The notes: generated by a model not told the origin, from the letters alone. Shown: positions 8,303 through 15,526, numbered from the stretch's first letter. The stretch is DNA of 64,000 nucleotides from Patescibacteria group bacterium (GCA_016860785.1 BOKC01000002.1:59723-123722); one strand, 5' to 3'. Translations and numbers: made by a program.

Positions 8303-8431
8303 CGCCCGTCAACTCAAGGGAGTTGGGAATACCCGAAGCGTCACTTTTGTGGCATCACGGTAAGCTCAATAACAGGGAGTAAGTCGTAACAAGGCACGGG
8401 TAGCGGAAGCTGCTCGTGGAATATTTCAAAT

Positions 8432-8580
8432 TGAACAACCCTCACTTCGGTGGGGGCTACAGTCGATATTGTACATCTCGATCGAGTGTACAATGGTTTT
8501 CAAAACCTAAATTGGATGACAGGTGTAGAAAGATACACAACAAAGACCCTAAATTATTTTACTTTGTAAAATGATCGGGC
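8432..8580 (+). other. 16S 3' trailer with a run of small hairpins
   Basis: Between the mature end and the processing stem are at least five local inverted repeats: CCCTCAC-TTCG-GTGGGGG (8439-8456), an ATTGTACA..TGTACAAT arm (8469-8495), GGTTTTCAAAACC, GTGTA..TACAC and ATTTTAC-TTT-GTAAAAT. No tRNA or gene is seen, and there is no CACCTCC anywhere in this stretch. Confidence 0.6.
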
Positions 8581-8606
8581 TAGAACGGAACAAAACAAAG
8601 GATAAT
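8581..8606 (+). other. Pre-16S processing stem, 3' arm
   Basis: Complement of 5966-5991 with one mismatch. Together they would close a loop containing the whole 16S precursor. Confidence 0.85.
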
Positions 8607-8646
8607 AAACAAAAAGCAGTCCAGACTTGGATTGCTTTTTGTTTTT
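8607..8646 (+). terminator. Terminator of the 16S rRNA unit
   Basis: A 17-bp stem (8607-8623 with 8628-8644, one G-U wobble) around GACT, with a T-rich 3' arm. It starts directly after the processing stem, so transcription ends before any 23S gene. Confidence 0.85.
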
Positions 8647-8726
8647 AAATGTGTTAGTATGAAAAAGGATTAGCGCTCGCTGTGAGTGCTGTGTTGGAAA
8701 GGATTCTTCACACAAGGAGGGTCATG

Positions 8727-9029
8727 ATGCCCGAAAGCGTTCGAATTGACCAGACAGGCCGCGGAGTGGGAACCTTCCGTGTCGACCAGCTTCGCCGGCT
8801 CATCATGGAGGGAAAGTACCCGGACACGACGGATTCCACAGATGTCTTCGAACGGGCAGTGGAACGACTGATGGAAGCCGCTGAACGTGAGCTTCGCGAG
8901 AACCTCTTCGGTCCTATGGAGGGAGGTCACCCAACACCGGTGTGTTCAGTGCACCAAATCAAACTCTTCGTTGACCCGCACACGGGTCGAGAGGTCTGCA
9001 CAGAGTGCAGCCCCCGGTACTGGGCTTGA
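8727..9029 (+). CDS. Small protein with C-terminal zinc-ribbon-like motif, 100 aa, function unknown
   Basis: I do not recognise this protein. Residues 1-60 are helical and charged (VFERAVERLMEAAERELREN). The C-terminus has PVCSVHQIKLF..REVCTECSP, a CxxH...CxxC arrangement that could bind one zinc. AAGGAGG at 8714-8720 sets the start: ATG 8727 has ideal six-base spacing, while the adjacent in-frame ATG 8724 has only three. Codon use is clearly G+C-richer than in neighbouring genes. A possible promoter (TTGCTT, 17 bp, TAGTAT at 8655-8660) and a terminator make it a single-gene cassette. Confidence 0.75.
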   Translation: MPESVRIDQTGRGVGTFRVDQLRRLIMEGKYPDTTDSTDVFERAVERLMEAAERELRENLFGPMEGGHPTPVCSVHQIKLFVDPHTGREVCTECSPRYWA

Positions 9030-9046
9030 CCTGATGTGTCTCGCTC

Positions 9047-9074
9047 ACGCCTCCGTCTAGACGGGGGCGTTTTC
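9047..9074 (+). terminator. Terminator after the zinc-ribbon-like cassette gene
   Basis: ACGCCTCCGTC / GACGGGGGCGT, eleven positions with one T-G wobble, a two-base loop and a trailing TTTTC. Confidence 0.8.
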
Positions 9075-9076
9075 AT

Positions 9077-9105
9077 TTGACTTATTTTGTTAATTGTTGT
9101 ATCCT
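9077..9105 (+). promoter_or_regulatory. Promoter of the 79-aa membrane protein cassette
   Basis: TTGACT (9077-9082) and TATCCT (9100-9105) with a 17-bp spacer. It begins directly after the preceding terminator. Confidence 0.6.
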
Positions 9106-9158
9106 ATTAGAAGATTCCCAGCCAATGACGGCAGGAATAAAGAAGAAAGGAGCTCTTC

Positions 9159-9398
9159 GTGGGAAAAATCAAGCGTCTAATTCGAAACGTTCTTCTTCTC
9201 ACTGTCTTCTATATTTTCTTCGGGGCTTTGACTGTGGTGATCATCGTTGACGACGCCCGAAAGCCCGTCGTCTATGTTTCCGTCCCCACCGGCAAGATCG
9301 TGCAGGTGGAGATCAACGGCAAGAAAGTGCCGTTGGAGGCAATTGATGGAAGGCGTCGGTACCATCGGGTCTGGGTTGGACCTGAATGGGGGAAGTGA
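9159..9398 (+). CDS. Small membrane-anchored protein, 79 aa, function unknown
   Basis: GTG start at 9159 is supported by AAAGGAG (9146-9152), six bases upstream. Residues 8-30 form one hydrophobic helix (VLLLTVFYIFFGALTVVIIV). The remaining 50 residues are soluble, beta-rich and positively charged near the end. No family is recognised. Like its left neighbour it is G+C-rich, Shine-Dalgarno-led and isolated between its own promoter and a strong terminator. Confidence 0.65.
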   Translation: MGKIKRLIRNVLLLTVFYIFFGALTVVIIVDDARKPVVYVSVPTGKIVQVEINGKKVPLEAIDGRRRYHRVWVGPEWGK

Positions 9399-9408
9399 AT
9401 TAATATAT

Positions 9409-9446
9409 GAGCCCCGCGCGCTTGCGCGCGGGGCTCTCTTGTTTTT
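9409..9446 (+). terminator. Strong terminator with 12-bp GC stem
   Basis: GAGCCCCGCGCG / CGCGCGGGGCTC around CTTG, perfect, followed by TCTTGTTTTT. Confidence 0.9.
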
Positions 9447-9490
9447 GAGAGTTTTTTTTGTTAATTTTTATGGGTATTTTGGGTTTAGGA

Positions 9491-9605
9491 TTGCGCGTGT
9501 AGCTGTCTTGGTAGGCCCAGAGATTAAACGTACGCAGGGTGTTAGAATCTTGAAAAGCAAATATTGCGCGCGTGTAGCTCAGGCTTGCCCGCCTATCAAT
9601 TTTGA
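9491..9605 (+). repeat. Two 5' fragments of tRNA-Ile and one arm of a flanking inverted repeat
   Basis: TGCGCGTGTAGCT..TTGGTAG (9491-9515) and CGCGTGTAGCTCAG (9569-9582) copy the acceptor/D-arm start of the intact tRNA-Ile at 9635 but go no further. At 9587-9603 starts a 17-base sequence that recurs inverted at 9735-9751 (15 of 17), so the intact tRNA is bracketed by an inverted repeat. Confidence 0.7.
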
Positions 9606-9634
9606 CATCAATAAATATATTTTTAATTTCTAGA

Positions 9635-9710
9635 GTGCGCGTGTAGCTCAGTTGGTAGAGCATTCGACTGATACTCGAAAGGTCCCAGGTTCGATCCCTG
9701 GCACGCGCAC
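9635..9710 (+). tRNA. tRNA-Ile (GAT)
   Basis: A 76-nt cloverleaf: acceptor GTGCGCG/CGCGCAC, D-arm AGCTCAGTTGGTAGAGC, anticodon stem TTCGA/TCGAA with loop CTGATAC (anticodon GAT), and T-arm CCAGG-TTCGATC-CCTGG. CCA is not encoded. Confidence 0.95.
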
Positions 9711-9734
9711 TTTGGACGGTAAATAAAGTATTTA

Positions 9735-9810
9735 AAAATTGATGGGCGGGTGAAGGTAGAGCATTCGACTGATACTCGAAAGGTCCCAGGTTCGATCCCT
9801 GGCACGCGCA
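9735..9810 (+). pseudogene. 5'-truncated copy of tRNA-Ile
   Basis: 9755-9810 repeats 9654-9709 of the intact tRNA exactly (56 nt: part of the D-loop to the acceptor 3' strand). The acceptor 5' strand and D-stem start are replaced by unrelated bases, so it cannot fold. A 3' tRNA duplication of this kind is what tRNA-targeting integration leaves behind, though unequal recombination would also produce it. Confidence 0.85.
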
Positions 9811-9893
9811 TTGGTTTTGATTGGGCATGTTCCATATCAGCTTTACCAGTCTTTTTCGTTGCAAAAAATTCTTTAATGGCAAAGTAAGTGTGT

Positions 9894-9977
9894 GGGCAAG
9901 TGGCGGAATTGGCAGACGCGCACGGTTCAGGGCCGTGTTGGAGCAATCCAGTGGGGGTTCAACTCCCCCCTTGCCCA
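9894..9977 (+). tRNA. tRNA-Leu (CAG)
   Basis: Acceptor GGGCAAG/CTTGCCC with discriminator A, anticodon stem CACGG/CCGTG with loop TTCAGGG (anticodon CAG), a long variable arm typical of class II tRNA, and T-arm with GTTCAAC. 84 nt, no CCA encoded. Confidence 0.93.
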
Positions 9978-10007
9978 TTCGGTAAAAAAGTAAGTTTTTA
10001 TTTAGTT

Positions 10008-10078
10008 CGGGCTGTAGGATAGTGGTAGTCCACACGCTTCGGGTGCGTGAGGTCCGAGTTCGATTCTCGGCAGCCCGA
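10008..10078 (+). tRNA. tRNA-Pro (CGG)
   Basis: Acceptor CGGGCTG/CAGCCCG with discriminator A, short D-arm GGA..TCC, anticodon stem CACGC/GCGTG with loop TTCGGGT (anticodon CGG), and T-arm CCGAG-TTCGATT-CTCGG. 71 nt, no CCA encoded. Confidence 0.93.
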
Positions 10079-10259
10079 CTTTTTTGAAAATTTAATAAAC
10101 ATCAGACATCAGACGTCTGAAAATTAGACCGTCTTTTATAACACCACTTCGGCGGCGACTCTTTTAGTTTCACCTAGTGGTGGAACTTTTTCCGTCGGCT
10201 CAACCTTTGATGTTCAAGTTATATTAAATACTGAAGGTAAGGTCGTTAACGCTCTTGAT

Positions 10260-12062
10260 GTGAGATTAAGCTTTCCTCCTGATGCTCTACAGGTAGTAAC
10301 TCCTTCAGCCGGACAGTCAATTGTCGGCATTTGGACTTCACCGCCGAGATTTGATAATCAAAAAGGAGAAATAATCTTACAAGGAGGAATCCCTCAAGGT
10401 ATTAATGTCAGTAAAGGTCTTGTTTCAACAATTACCTTTCGGGTCAGAAAAACCGGAAATGTCACTTTGAGATTTCAAAGCGATTCAAGGGTTCTTTTAC
10501 ATGACGGCTTAGGAACTGACGACTTAAATCATGCTCAAAACGGAGTCTATCAATTCGTCCTTCCTCCCCCAGCCGGGCCGGGAGTTGCCTCGGAAACTCA
10601 TCCGGACCAAAGCCTCTGGTATGCCAATCCGAATTTGCTTTTACGCTGGAGCAATGTAGTTGGGGCGCTGGGCTTTAGTTACGTTTTAAACGAAAAACCA
10701 ATTTTTAATCCTGACAACACAGTAAACAGCTCTGAGAATTCAGTTGCTTACAACAACCTACTAAGCAATACTTATTATTTTCATATTAAAGCTCTTGGGG
10801 AGGGACAGGTTTGGGGAGGAACGACTCACTTTGCAGTTAATGTTGATACGAGGCCTCCTGCTGCTTTTCCAATTGATGTCAGACCTGGAGCCAAAACAAC
10901 AAGTAAAACAGTCTTTTTACACTTTGCAACCACCGACAAGCATTCTGGGCTGGACAGATACGAATACTCTGTAATTCCTCTCACCCCAAGTATTGCAAAA
11001 AGCGCCGAAGCTTACCAAACTTTTTTTATTGAGACAACTCCTCCGGAAATAGTGGATTTAGAGAAAGGTAAGTATGATGTGATTGTTAGAGCTTATGACA
11101 AATCTGGCAATTTCGAGGAGAGTGTAAGACGGGTTCGAATTGTAAGTCCGCTGGTCCTTTTTCTGACTAGTAAGTGGACCATCTCTACAATTATAATTTT
11201 GATTATTATTTTAGGATTTATTTCTCCTAAGGCTTTACGGTGGTATAGAAAATTGGAAGAGAGGCACGGGAGAGAGTTGCCTAATAAAGTGAAAAGCCAA
11301 ATTGAGGAGTTAAAAAATTACCGCAAGAAATATGGTAAGATCTCGGTAATTTTTGGTTTAATTTTTACAGGATTTTTGTTCGGCTTTCAATCTGTTTCTG
11401 CCCAAGAAGCAATTAATATCACTCCGCCTTTTATTTCTACTATCTCCAAAAATATTTCCAACGAAGACATTTTCTACGTAGGTGGAAAAACAGACAATAA
11501 CAATATTGACGTTATAATTTATCTTCAAAATCTTAGAACCGGCGAGACGCACAGTTTTATTACCCAGTCTGATAATAAGGGTGACTGGTTTTATCGACAT
11601 CCGTCATTCCTATCAACCGGTGAATATTTGATCTGGACGCAGTCTTCTTTGGGAGAACTCATGAGCCCACCATCTCCTCAAGCAAAAATTAATGTTACCC
11701 GAACTGCTATTCAATTTGGAAGTAATCGTATCAGTTTTGAAACTCTCTACCTTGTTTTGGTTATAGTTCTTCTACTGGCTTTGTTTGCTTTATCTTTCTG
11801 GCTCTCGGTTATTTTCAGAAAGGGAAAGAAGAAGCACTTGGCTTTAATGAGGGAAGTTAAAGAAGCAGAAGAAGCCGTTAGAAGAGGTTTCGCTGTTTTG
11901 AAAAGAGATATAGAGGCAGAACTATCTGTAATTCATAAAGCAAAGCTTAATAAGTCACTATCCTCTGAAGAAAAGCAGAAAGAAGATCAGTTACTTAGAG
12001 ATTTGGCGGAAATGGAGCGTTATATCGGTAAAGAAGTTTGGGATATTGAAAAATACACCTAA
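10260..12062 (+). CDS. Cohesin-like-domain membrane protein, 5' end missing
   Basis: Protein-like sequence in this frame begins at 10128, directly after a TAG. It contains the first strand of a cohesin-like domain (LLVSPSGGTFSVGSTFDVQV), but no ATG, GTG or TTG occurs before GTG 10260, and no signal peptide is found. From 10260 the 600 aa contain the rest of the cohesin-like domain (to about 110), an Ig/Fn3-like region (115-295), membrane helices near 300-320, 355-378 and 500-525, and a Lys/Glu-rich C-terminal coiled region. Relatives carry a signal peptide here, so the gene is probably truncated at its junction with the tRNA cluster. It is either a pseudogene or translated from an unusual start. 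Confidence 0.7.
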   Translation: MRLSFPPDALQVVTPSAGQSIVGIWTSPPRFDNQKGEIILQGGIPQGINVSKGLVSTITFRVRKTGNVTLRFQSDSRVLLHDGLGTDDLNHAQNGVYQFVLPPPAGPGVASETHPDQSLWYANPNLLLRWSNVVGALGFSYVLNEKPIFNPDNTVNSSENSVAYNNLLSNTYYFHIKALGEGQVWGGTTHFAVNVDTRPPAAFPIDVRPGAKTTSKTVFLHFATTDKHSGLDRYEYSVIPLTPSIAKSAEAYQTFFIETTPPEIVDLEKGKYDVIVRAYDKSGNFEESVRRVRIVSPLVLFLTSKWTISTIIILIIILGFISPKALRWYRKLEERHGRELPNKVKSQIEELKNYRKKYGKISVIFGLIFTGFLFGFQSVSAQEAINITPPFISTISKNISNEDIFYVGGKTDNNNIDVIIYLQNLRTGETHSFITQSDNKGDWFYRHPSFLSTGEYLIWTQSSLGELMSPPSPQAKINVTRTAIQFGSNRISFETLYLVLVIVLLLALFALSFWLSVIFRKGKKKHLALMREVKEAEEAVRRGFAVLKRDIEAELSVIHKAKLNKSLSSEEKQKEDQLLRDLAEMERYIGKEVWDIEKYT

Positions 12063-12092
12063 AATTGAATCTTAAATTCTACCCCCCCTTTT

Positions 12093-12127
12093 TTCAATAT
12101 AAGGGTGTCGTAAACCCTTATATTGAA
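12093..12127. repeat. REP-like hairpin 1 (upstream of RAYT)
   Basis: A perfect 14-bp inverted repeat, TTCAATATAAGGGT / ACCCTTATATTGAA, around GTCGTAA. It lies just upstream of the transposase promoter, after a C8/T6 run. Confidence 0.85.
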
Positions 12128-12132
12128 AAATA

Positions 12133-12141
12133 TGGTATAAT
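12133..12141 (+). promoter_or_regulatory. Extended -10 promoter of the RAYT gene
   Basis: TGG-TATAAT ends exactly six bases before ATG 12148, which predicts a leaderless mRNA. Confidence 0.65.
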
Positions 12142-12147
12142 GAGAGC

Positions 12148-12849
12148 ATGGATTTATATCACGTCTTAAATAGGGGTGTTGATAAGAGAAAGATTTTTCT
12201 TGATGACAAAGACTACCTTCGTTTTATTCACAATCTTTTTGAATTTAATGATCAAGAATTAGTCAATAATGCTTTATATTTTTTTAAAAAAAGCGTTAAT
12301 CAATATAAGGGTGTCGTAAACCCTTATATTGAAAGAGGGGAAGAAAGAAGGAAAAGAAGGTTTTTGGTAAAAGTTCATGCTTTTTGTTTAATGCCCAACC
12401 ATTATCATTTATTATTATCGCCAGTAATAGAGAATGGCATGCCTTTGTTTATGAAAAAAATTAATGGCGGATATGCAAATTATTTTAATGAAAGGCATAA
12501 AAGAAAAGGAGCTTTGTTTGAATCAAGATACAAAAGGATCCTTATAGAGAATGATTCACATTTTATTCATTTACCGTATTATATTCACTTAAACCCACTT
12601 GATTTAACCGCGCCGGAGTGGAGAGAGGGGAAGTTGAAAGATTATAGGCAGGCAATAAATTTTCTAGGTTCTTATCGTTGGTCGAGTCATTTAGACTATC
12701 TTGGAGAGAAAAATTTTCCATCTGTTACCCAACGTGATTTCATGTTAGATTTTTTCGGCGGAACTAATGGCTATAGAAAAGGTATACGAAACTGGCTTAA
12801 AGATATAAGTGTGGAAAATTTTCAAGAGGTTGCTTTAGATTTAGAATAA
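12148..12849 (+). CDS. REP-associated tyrosine transposase (RAYT, Y1/IS200-like)
   Basis: A 233-aa HUH-superfamily protein. The metal-binding HUH pair is H85/H87 in LMPNHYHLLL, and catalytic tyrosine candidates are in GGYANYFNERHKRKGALFES (Y109, Y112). The N-terminal YHVLNRGVDKRKIF is also characteristic. Such enzymes cut single-stranded DNA at REP hairpins. Near-identical hairpins flank the gene at 12093 and, in a variant form, at 12849. A full copy of the first lies inside the coding region at 12300-12333, read as NQYKGVVNPYIER, which is extra sequence in a variable part between the N-terminal strand and the HUH motif. The frame is intact, so activity is possible. Confidence 0.88.
   Translation: MDLYHVLNRGVDKRKIFLDDKDYLRFIHNLFEFNDQELVNNALYFFKKSVNQYKGVVNPYIERGEERRKRRFLVKVHAFCLMPNHYHLLLSPVIENGMPLFMKKINGGYANYFNERHKRKGALFESRYKRILIENDSHFIHLPYYIHLNPLDLTAPEWREGKLKDYRQAINFLGSYRWSSHLDYLGEKNFPSVTQRDFMLDFFGGTNGYRKGIRNWLKDISVENFQEVALDLE
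12300..12333. repeat. REP-like hairpin 2, inside the RAYT coding sequence
   Basis: Identical over about 34 bases to the upstream hairpin (13-bp stem, loop GTCGTAA), and read in frame without a stop. Confidence 0.88.
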
Positions 12850-12871
12850 TAAGGACTTGCGATGTCCTTAT
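12849..12871. repeat. REP-like hairpin 3 (downstream of RAYT)
   Basis: ATAAGGAC / GTCCTTAT around TTGCGAT: the same architecture (8-bp stem, 7-base loop) with diverged sequence, beginning in the transposase stop codon. Confidence 0.65.
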
Positions 12872-12884
12872 ATTAGTTAGATAT

Positions 12885-14204
12885 ATGAATTATAAAGAAT
12901 ATTTTAAAGGTAAAAAAATTACGGTGATTGGACTGGGGATTCTTGGCAGAGGAGTCGGTGATATTAAATTTTTGGCTGAACATGGAGCGGTTTTAACCGT
13001 TACCGATTTGAAAAGCAAAGAAGATCTTGTTTCCTCTTTGGAACAACTTAAAGAATATGACATAGCATATTCTTTGGGCGGTCATAAACTTGATGACTTC
13101 AGAAGTAGAGATTTGATTATAAAGGCGGCCGGAGTGCCATTTGACTCGCCTTTTATTGCAGAAGCTGAAAAAAACAACATTCCGGTGAAGATGAGTACCT
13201 CGCTTTTTGCCAAATTTTTTCCGGGCACAATTATCGGCGTAACCGGTACAAGAGGAAAGTCGACCGTAACCGCCATGATTTATGAAATATTAAAAGCCGC
13301 TGGTAAAAAAGTTTTTTTGGGAGGCAATGTCAAAGGTGTTTCAACTTTAGCACATCTACCCAAGAGTACTCCGGACGAAATTGCGGTTTTAGAATTAGAT
13401 TCTTGGCAACTCCAAGGGTTTGGTGAAGAAAAAATCTCTCCGCACATTGCAGTCTTTACAACATTTTTTCCGGACCACCTGAACTATTACAAAAGTGACT
13501 TAAATGCTTATTTGAAAGATAAGTCGTATATTTTTTCTAACCAAAAAGAAAATGATTTTTTAATTCTTGGTAGTCAATGCGCCGGTCTAATAAAAGACAA
13601 TTATGAATCAAAAGCTCGGGTTTTAATAGGAGATAGCAAGGATTTGCCGTCAGACTGGAATTTAAAAATTCTAGGTGAGCACAACAGATATAATGCTACT
13701 CTGGCCATGTTGGCCGTGGAGTCTCTAAATATTGACCGAGCGATTGTAAAATCGGCTTTGGAGTCTTCTGCAGGCGTTCCGGGGCGTTTAGAGTTTATGA
13801 AAGAAATTAAAGGAATAAAGATATATAATGACACTACATCCACTACTCCAGAAGCTACGATTGCCGCTCTTGAAGCCCTAGGAAATGAAGGGAAAAAAAA
13901 TATTGTTTTGATCTTCGGGGGCAATGATAAAGGACTAAACCTTACAGGGCTTTTGGATGCTTTACCAAGGTTTTGTAAGAAAGTATTTGTTGTCCCGGGT
14001 AGTGGCAGTGATCGTTTGCCGACAGAAATTGACGGGCTGGGTTTAGAAAGGGTTAGGGAACTTAAGGAATCTCTAGAAAGGTCTTTTAAGGTTGCCAATT
14101 CGGGAGATATCATTCTTTTTAGCCCAGCGTTTACATCATTTGGTCAATTCAAAAATGAGTTTGACCGAGGAGAGAAATTTGTGGATCTGGTTAACCAGCT
14201 TTAA
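12885..14204 (+). CDS. murD: UDP-N-acetylmuramoyl-L-alanine:D-glutamate ligase MurD
   Basis: Adds D-Glu to UDP-MurNAc-L-Ala in cytoplasmic peptidoglycan synthesis. The N-terminal Rossmann domain begins ITVIGLGILGRGV. The ATP-binding loop GVTGTRGKSTVTAMI replaces the common GTNGKTT with an Arg at the third position but keeps Lys and Ser. Central EL.SWQLQG and FFPDHLNYY match the MurD ATPase domain, and a C-terminal ligase domain includes YNDTTSTTPEATIAAL. At 439 aa it is full length. It lies 35 bp after the RAYT unit and 41 bp before murC, so the two mur genes are probably one functional block. Confidence 0.93.
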   Translation: MNYKEYFKGKKITVIGLGILGRGVGDIKFLAEHGAVLTVTDLKSKEDLVSSLEQLKEYDIAYSLGGHKLDDFRSRDLIIKAAGVPFDSPFIAEAEKNNIPVKMSTSLFAKFFPGTIIGVTGTRGKSTVTAMIYEILKAAGKKVFLGGNVKGVSTLAHLPKSTPDEIAVLELDSWQLQGFGEEKISPHIAVFTTFFPDHLNYYKSDLNAYLKDKSYIFSNQKENDFLILGSQCAGLIKDNYESKARVLIGDSKDLPSDWNLKILGEHNRYNATLAMLAVESLNIDRAIVKSALESSAGVPGRLEFMKEIKGIKIYNDTTSTTPEATIAALEALGNEGKKNIVLIFGGNDKGLNLTGLLDALPRFCKKVFVVPGSGSDRLPTEIDGLGLERVRELKESLERSFKVANSGDIILFSPAFTSFGQFKNEFDRGEKFVDLVNQL

Positions 14205-14233
14205 GAAGAATTTTCTCAAGTTTTGTTTTCGAG

Positions 14234-14239
14234 TATACT
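14234..14239 (+). promoter_or_regulatory. -10 box of leaderless promoter (murC)
   Basis: TATACT ends six bases before ATG 14246. An in-frame TTG at 14240 directly touches the box and is not a credible start. Confidence 0.6.
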
Positions 14240-14245
14240 TTGATT

Positions 14246-15526
14246 ATGAAAATCCACTTCATAGGTATAGGCGGGATTGGTATGTCGGCAATTGCTCAAT
14301 TTTTTCTATCCGAGGGGCATGAAATTTCTGGTTCTGATTTGGCGCCGTCAAAAGTAACAGACCTCTTAACATCAAAAGGTATAAAAATATTTTTTGGTCA
14401 CAGCACTGAAAATCTACCAGATGATGCAAAGCTTGCTATCTACACCACGGCAATTGATCCAAAAAATCCAGAGCTTGAAAAAGCAAGACAATTAAATATT
14501 AAAACAGTTTCCTATGCCGAAGCTCTGGGAATGATTTCAAGTGGCAAATTTACAATCGCGGTCGCCGGTACTCACGGCAAAACGACAACGACTGCGATGA
14601 TCGCAAAAGTTATGGTGGACGCTGGTTTGTCGCCGACCGTGATTGCCGGCTCGATCTTGTCGGATTTTGGAAGTAATTTTTTTCTTGGCGCCAGCCAAAA
14701 TTTTTTGGTTGAGGCCTGCGAATATCGCCGAACCTTTCTTCATTTGAATCCGAATATTTTGGTTATTACAAACATTGAAGCTGATCATCTTGATTACTAT
14801 ACAGATTTGTCAGATATTCAAAATGCCTTTTTGGAACTGGCAAAAAAACTTGCTAAAGACGATTTTTTAATTTGCAACATAAACGACCCAAATTTAGAGC
14901 TAATAATAGACAATCCGGAAATTGAATGTAACATCGTTGATTACCATTCACTCAAGGCCGAAATGCCGAGTCTGAAAGTGCCAGGACGGCACAACGAAGA
15001 AAATGCCAAAGCGGCTTTGGCGGTCGCGGCGGTTTTTGAGATTTCTGGAGAAGAAGCCAAGAAGTCTCTTGAAAATTTTCAGGGGACTTGGCGGCGTTTA
15101 GAGCGGAGGGGCGAAACTGACAAGGGAGCGATTGTTTATGACGATTACGCTCATCATCCAACTGAAATAAAAGCGTCGGTGTTGTCGCTTAGAGAGACTT
15201 TTCCGAACAAAAAAATCATCGTTGCTTTTCAGCCGCATCTTTACAGTCGGACAAAATTTTTTCTAGAAGAATTTGGAAAAAGTTTCGCTGATGTTGAGGA
15301 GGTTATTGTTGCTCCGATTTACGGGGCAAGAGAAGAAATAGACCCCAGCGTTAGTAATGAAAAATTGGCGTTTGAAATCAGAAAACGGGGACAAAAATCT
15401 ACGGCAATTAACGATTTTGGAGAAATCGCGAAGTATCTGCTGGAAAATTTTGATAATCAATACGTTATTGTTACAATGGGTGCTGGAGATATCTATAAAG
15501 TTACTGAAAAAATATCAGCTAAATAA
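14246..15526 (+). CDS. murC: UDP-N-acetylmuramate:L-alanine ligase MurC
   Basis: Joins L-Ala to UDP-MurNAc. The N-terminus has KIHFIGIGGIGMSAIAQF, the MurC glycine motif. The ATP loop is VAGTHGKTTTTAMIAK, with EACEYRRTFLHL and NIEADHLDYY following. The C-terminal domain has YDDYAHHPTEIKA and AFQPHLYSRT, both strong MurC markers. At 426 aa it is full length. ATG 14246 is preferred because it sits six bases after TATACT. Confidence 0.95.
   Translation: MKIHFIGIGGIGMSAIAQFFLSEGHEISGSDLAPSKVTDLLTSKGIKIFFGHSTENLPDDAKLAIYTTAIDPKNPELEKARQLNIKTVSYAEALGMISSGKFTIAVAGTHGKTTTTAMIAKVMVDAGLSPTVIAGSILSDFGSNFFLGASQNFLVEACEYRRTFLHLNPNILVITNIEADHLDYYTDLSDIQNAFLELAKKLAKDDFLICNINDPNLELIIDNPEIECNIVDYHSLKAEMPSLKVPGRHNEENAKAALAVAAVFEISGEEAKKSLENFQGTWRRLERRGETDKGAIVYDDYAHHPTEIKASVLSLRETFPNKKIIVAFQPHLYSRTKFFLEEFGKSFADVEEVIVAPIYGAREEIDPSVSNEKLAFEIRKRGQKSTAINDFGEIAKYLLENFDNQYVIVTMGAGDIYKVTEKISAK

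Larger units (their letters stand above)
6012..8431 (+). rRNA. rrs: 16S rRNA, interrupted by an intron
   Basis: Conserved blocks run in order: AGAGTTTGATCC near the 5' end, ACTCCTACGGGAGGC, GTGCCAGCAGAGGCGGTAA (a variant 530 loop), GGATTAGATACCCCGGTAGTC, AAACTCAAAGGAATAGACGG, GCTAGTAATCGC, and AAGTCGTAACAAGG. An intron of about 849 nt (7454-8302) splits the CTTGTAC..CGCCCGTC block, and a 101-nt expansion sits at 7116-7216. Without the intron the length is about 1.57 kb. Helix 45 is intact (8395-8404 pairs with 8409-8418 around GGAA), but the bases after it read GAATATTTCAAAT instead of GATCACCTCCTTA, so the anti-Shine-Dalgarno is absent. Mature ends are inferred from alignment by eye. No 23S or 5S gene follows. 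Confidence 0.95.

Noticed and set aside
8500..8530. TTGGATGACAGGTG as a possible displaced 16S 3' end beyond another intron
   Set aside because: Only the short TTGGAT word resembles the norm, CACCTCC is absent, and helix 45 is already complete at 8418.
9400..10035. Long minus-strand reading frames (211 and 107 aa) with ACQGSNLGPFEYQSNALP-like sequence
   Set aside because: These are the antisense of the tRNA genes; this peptide family is a well-known annotation artefact.
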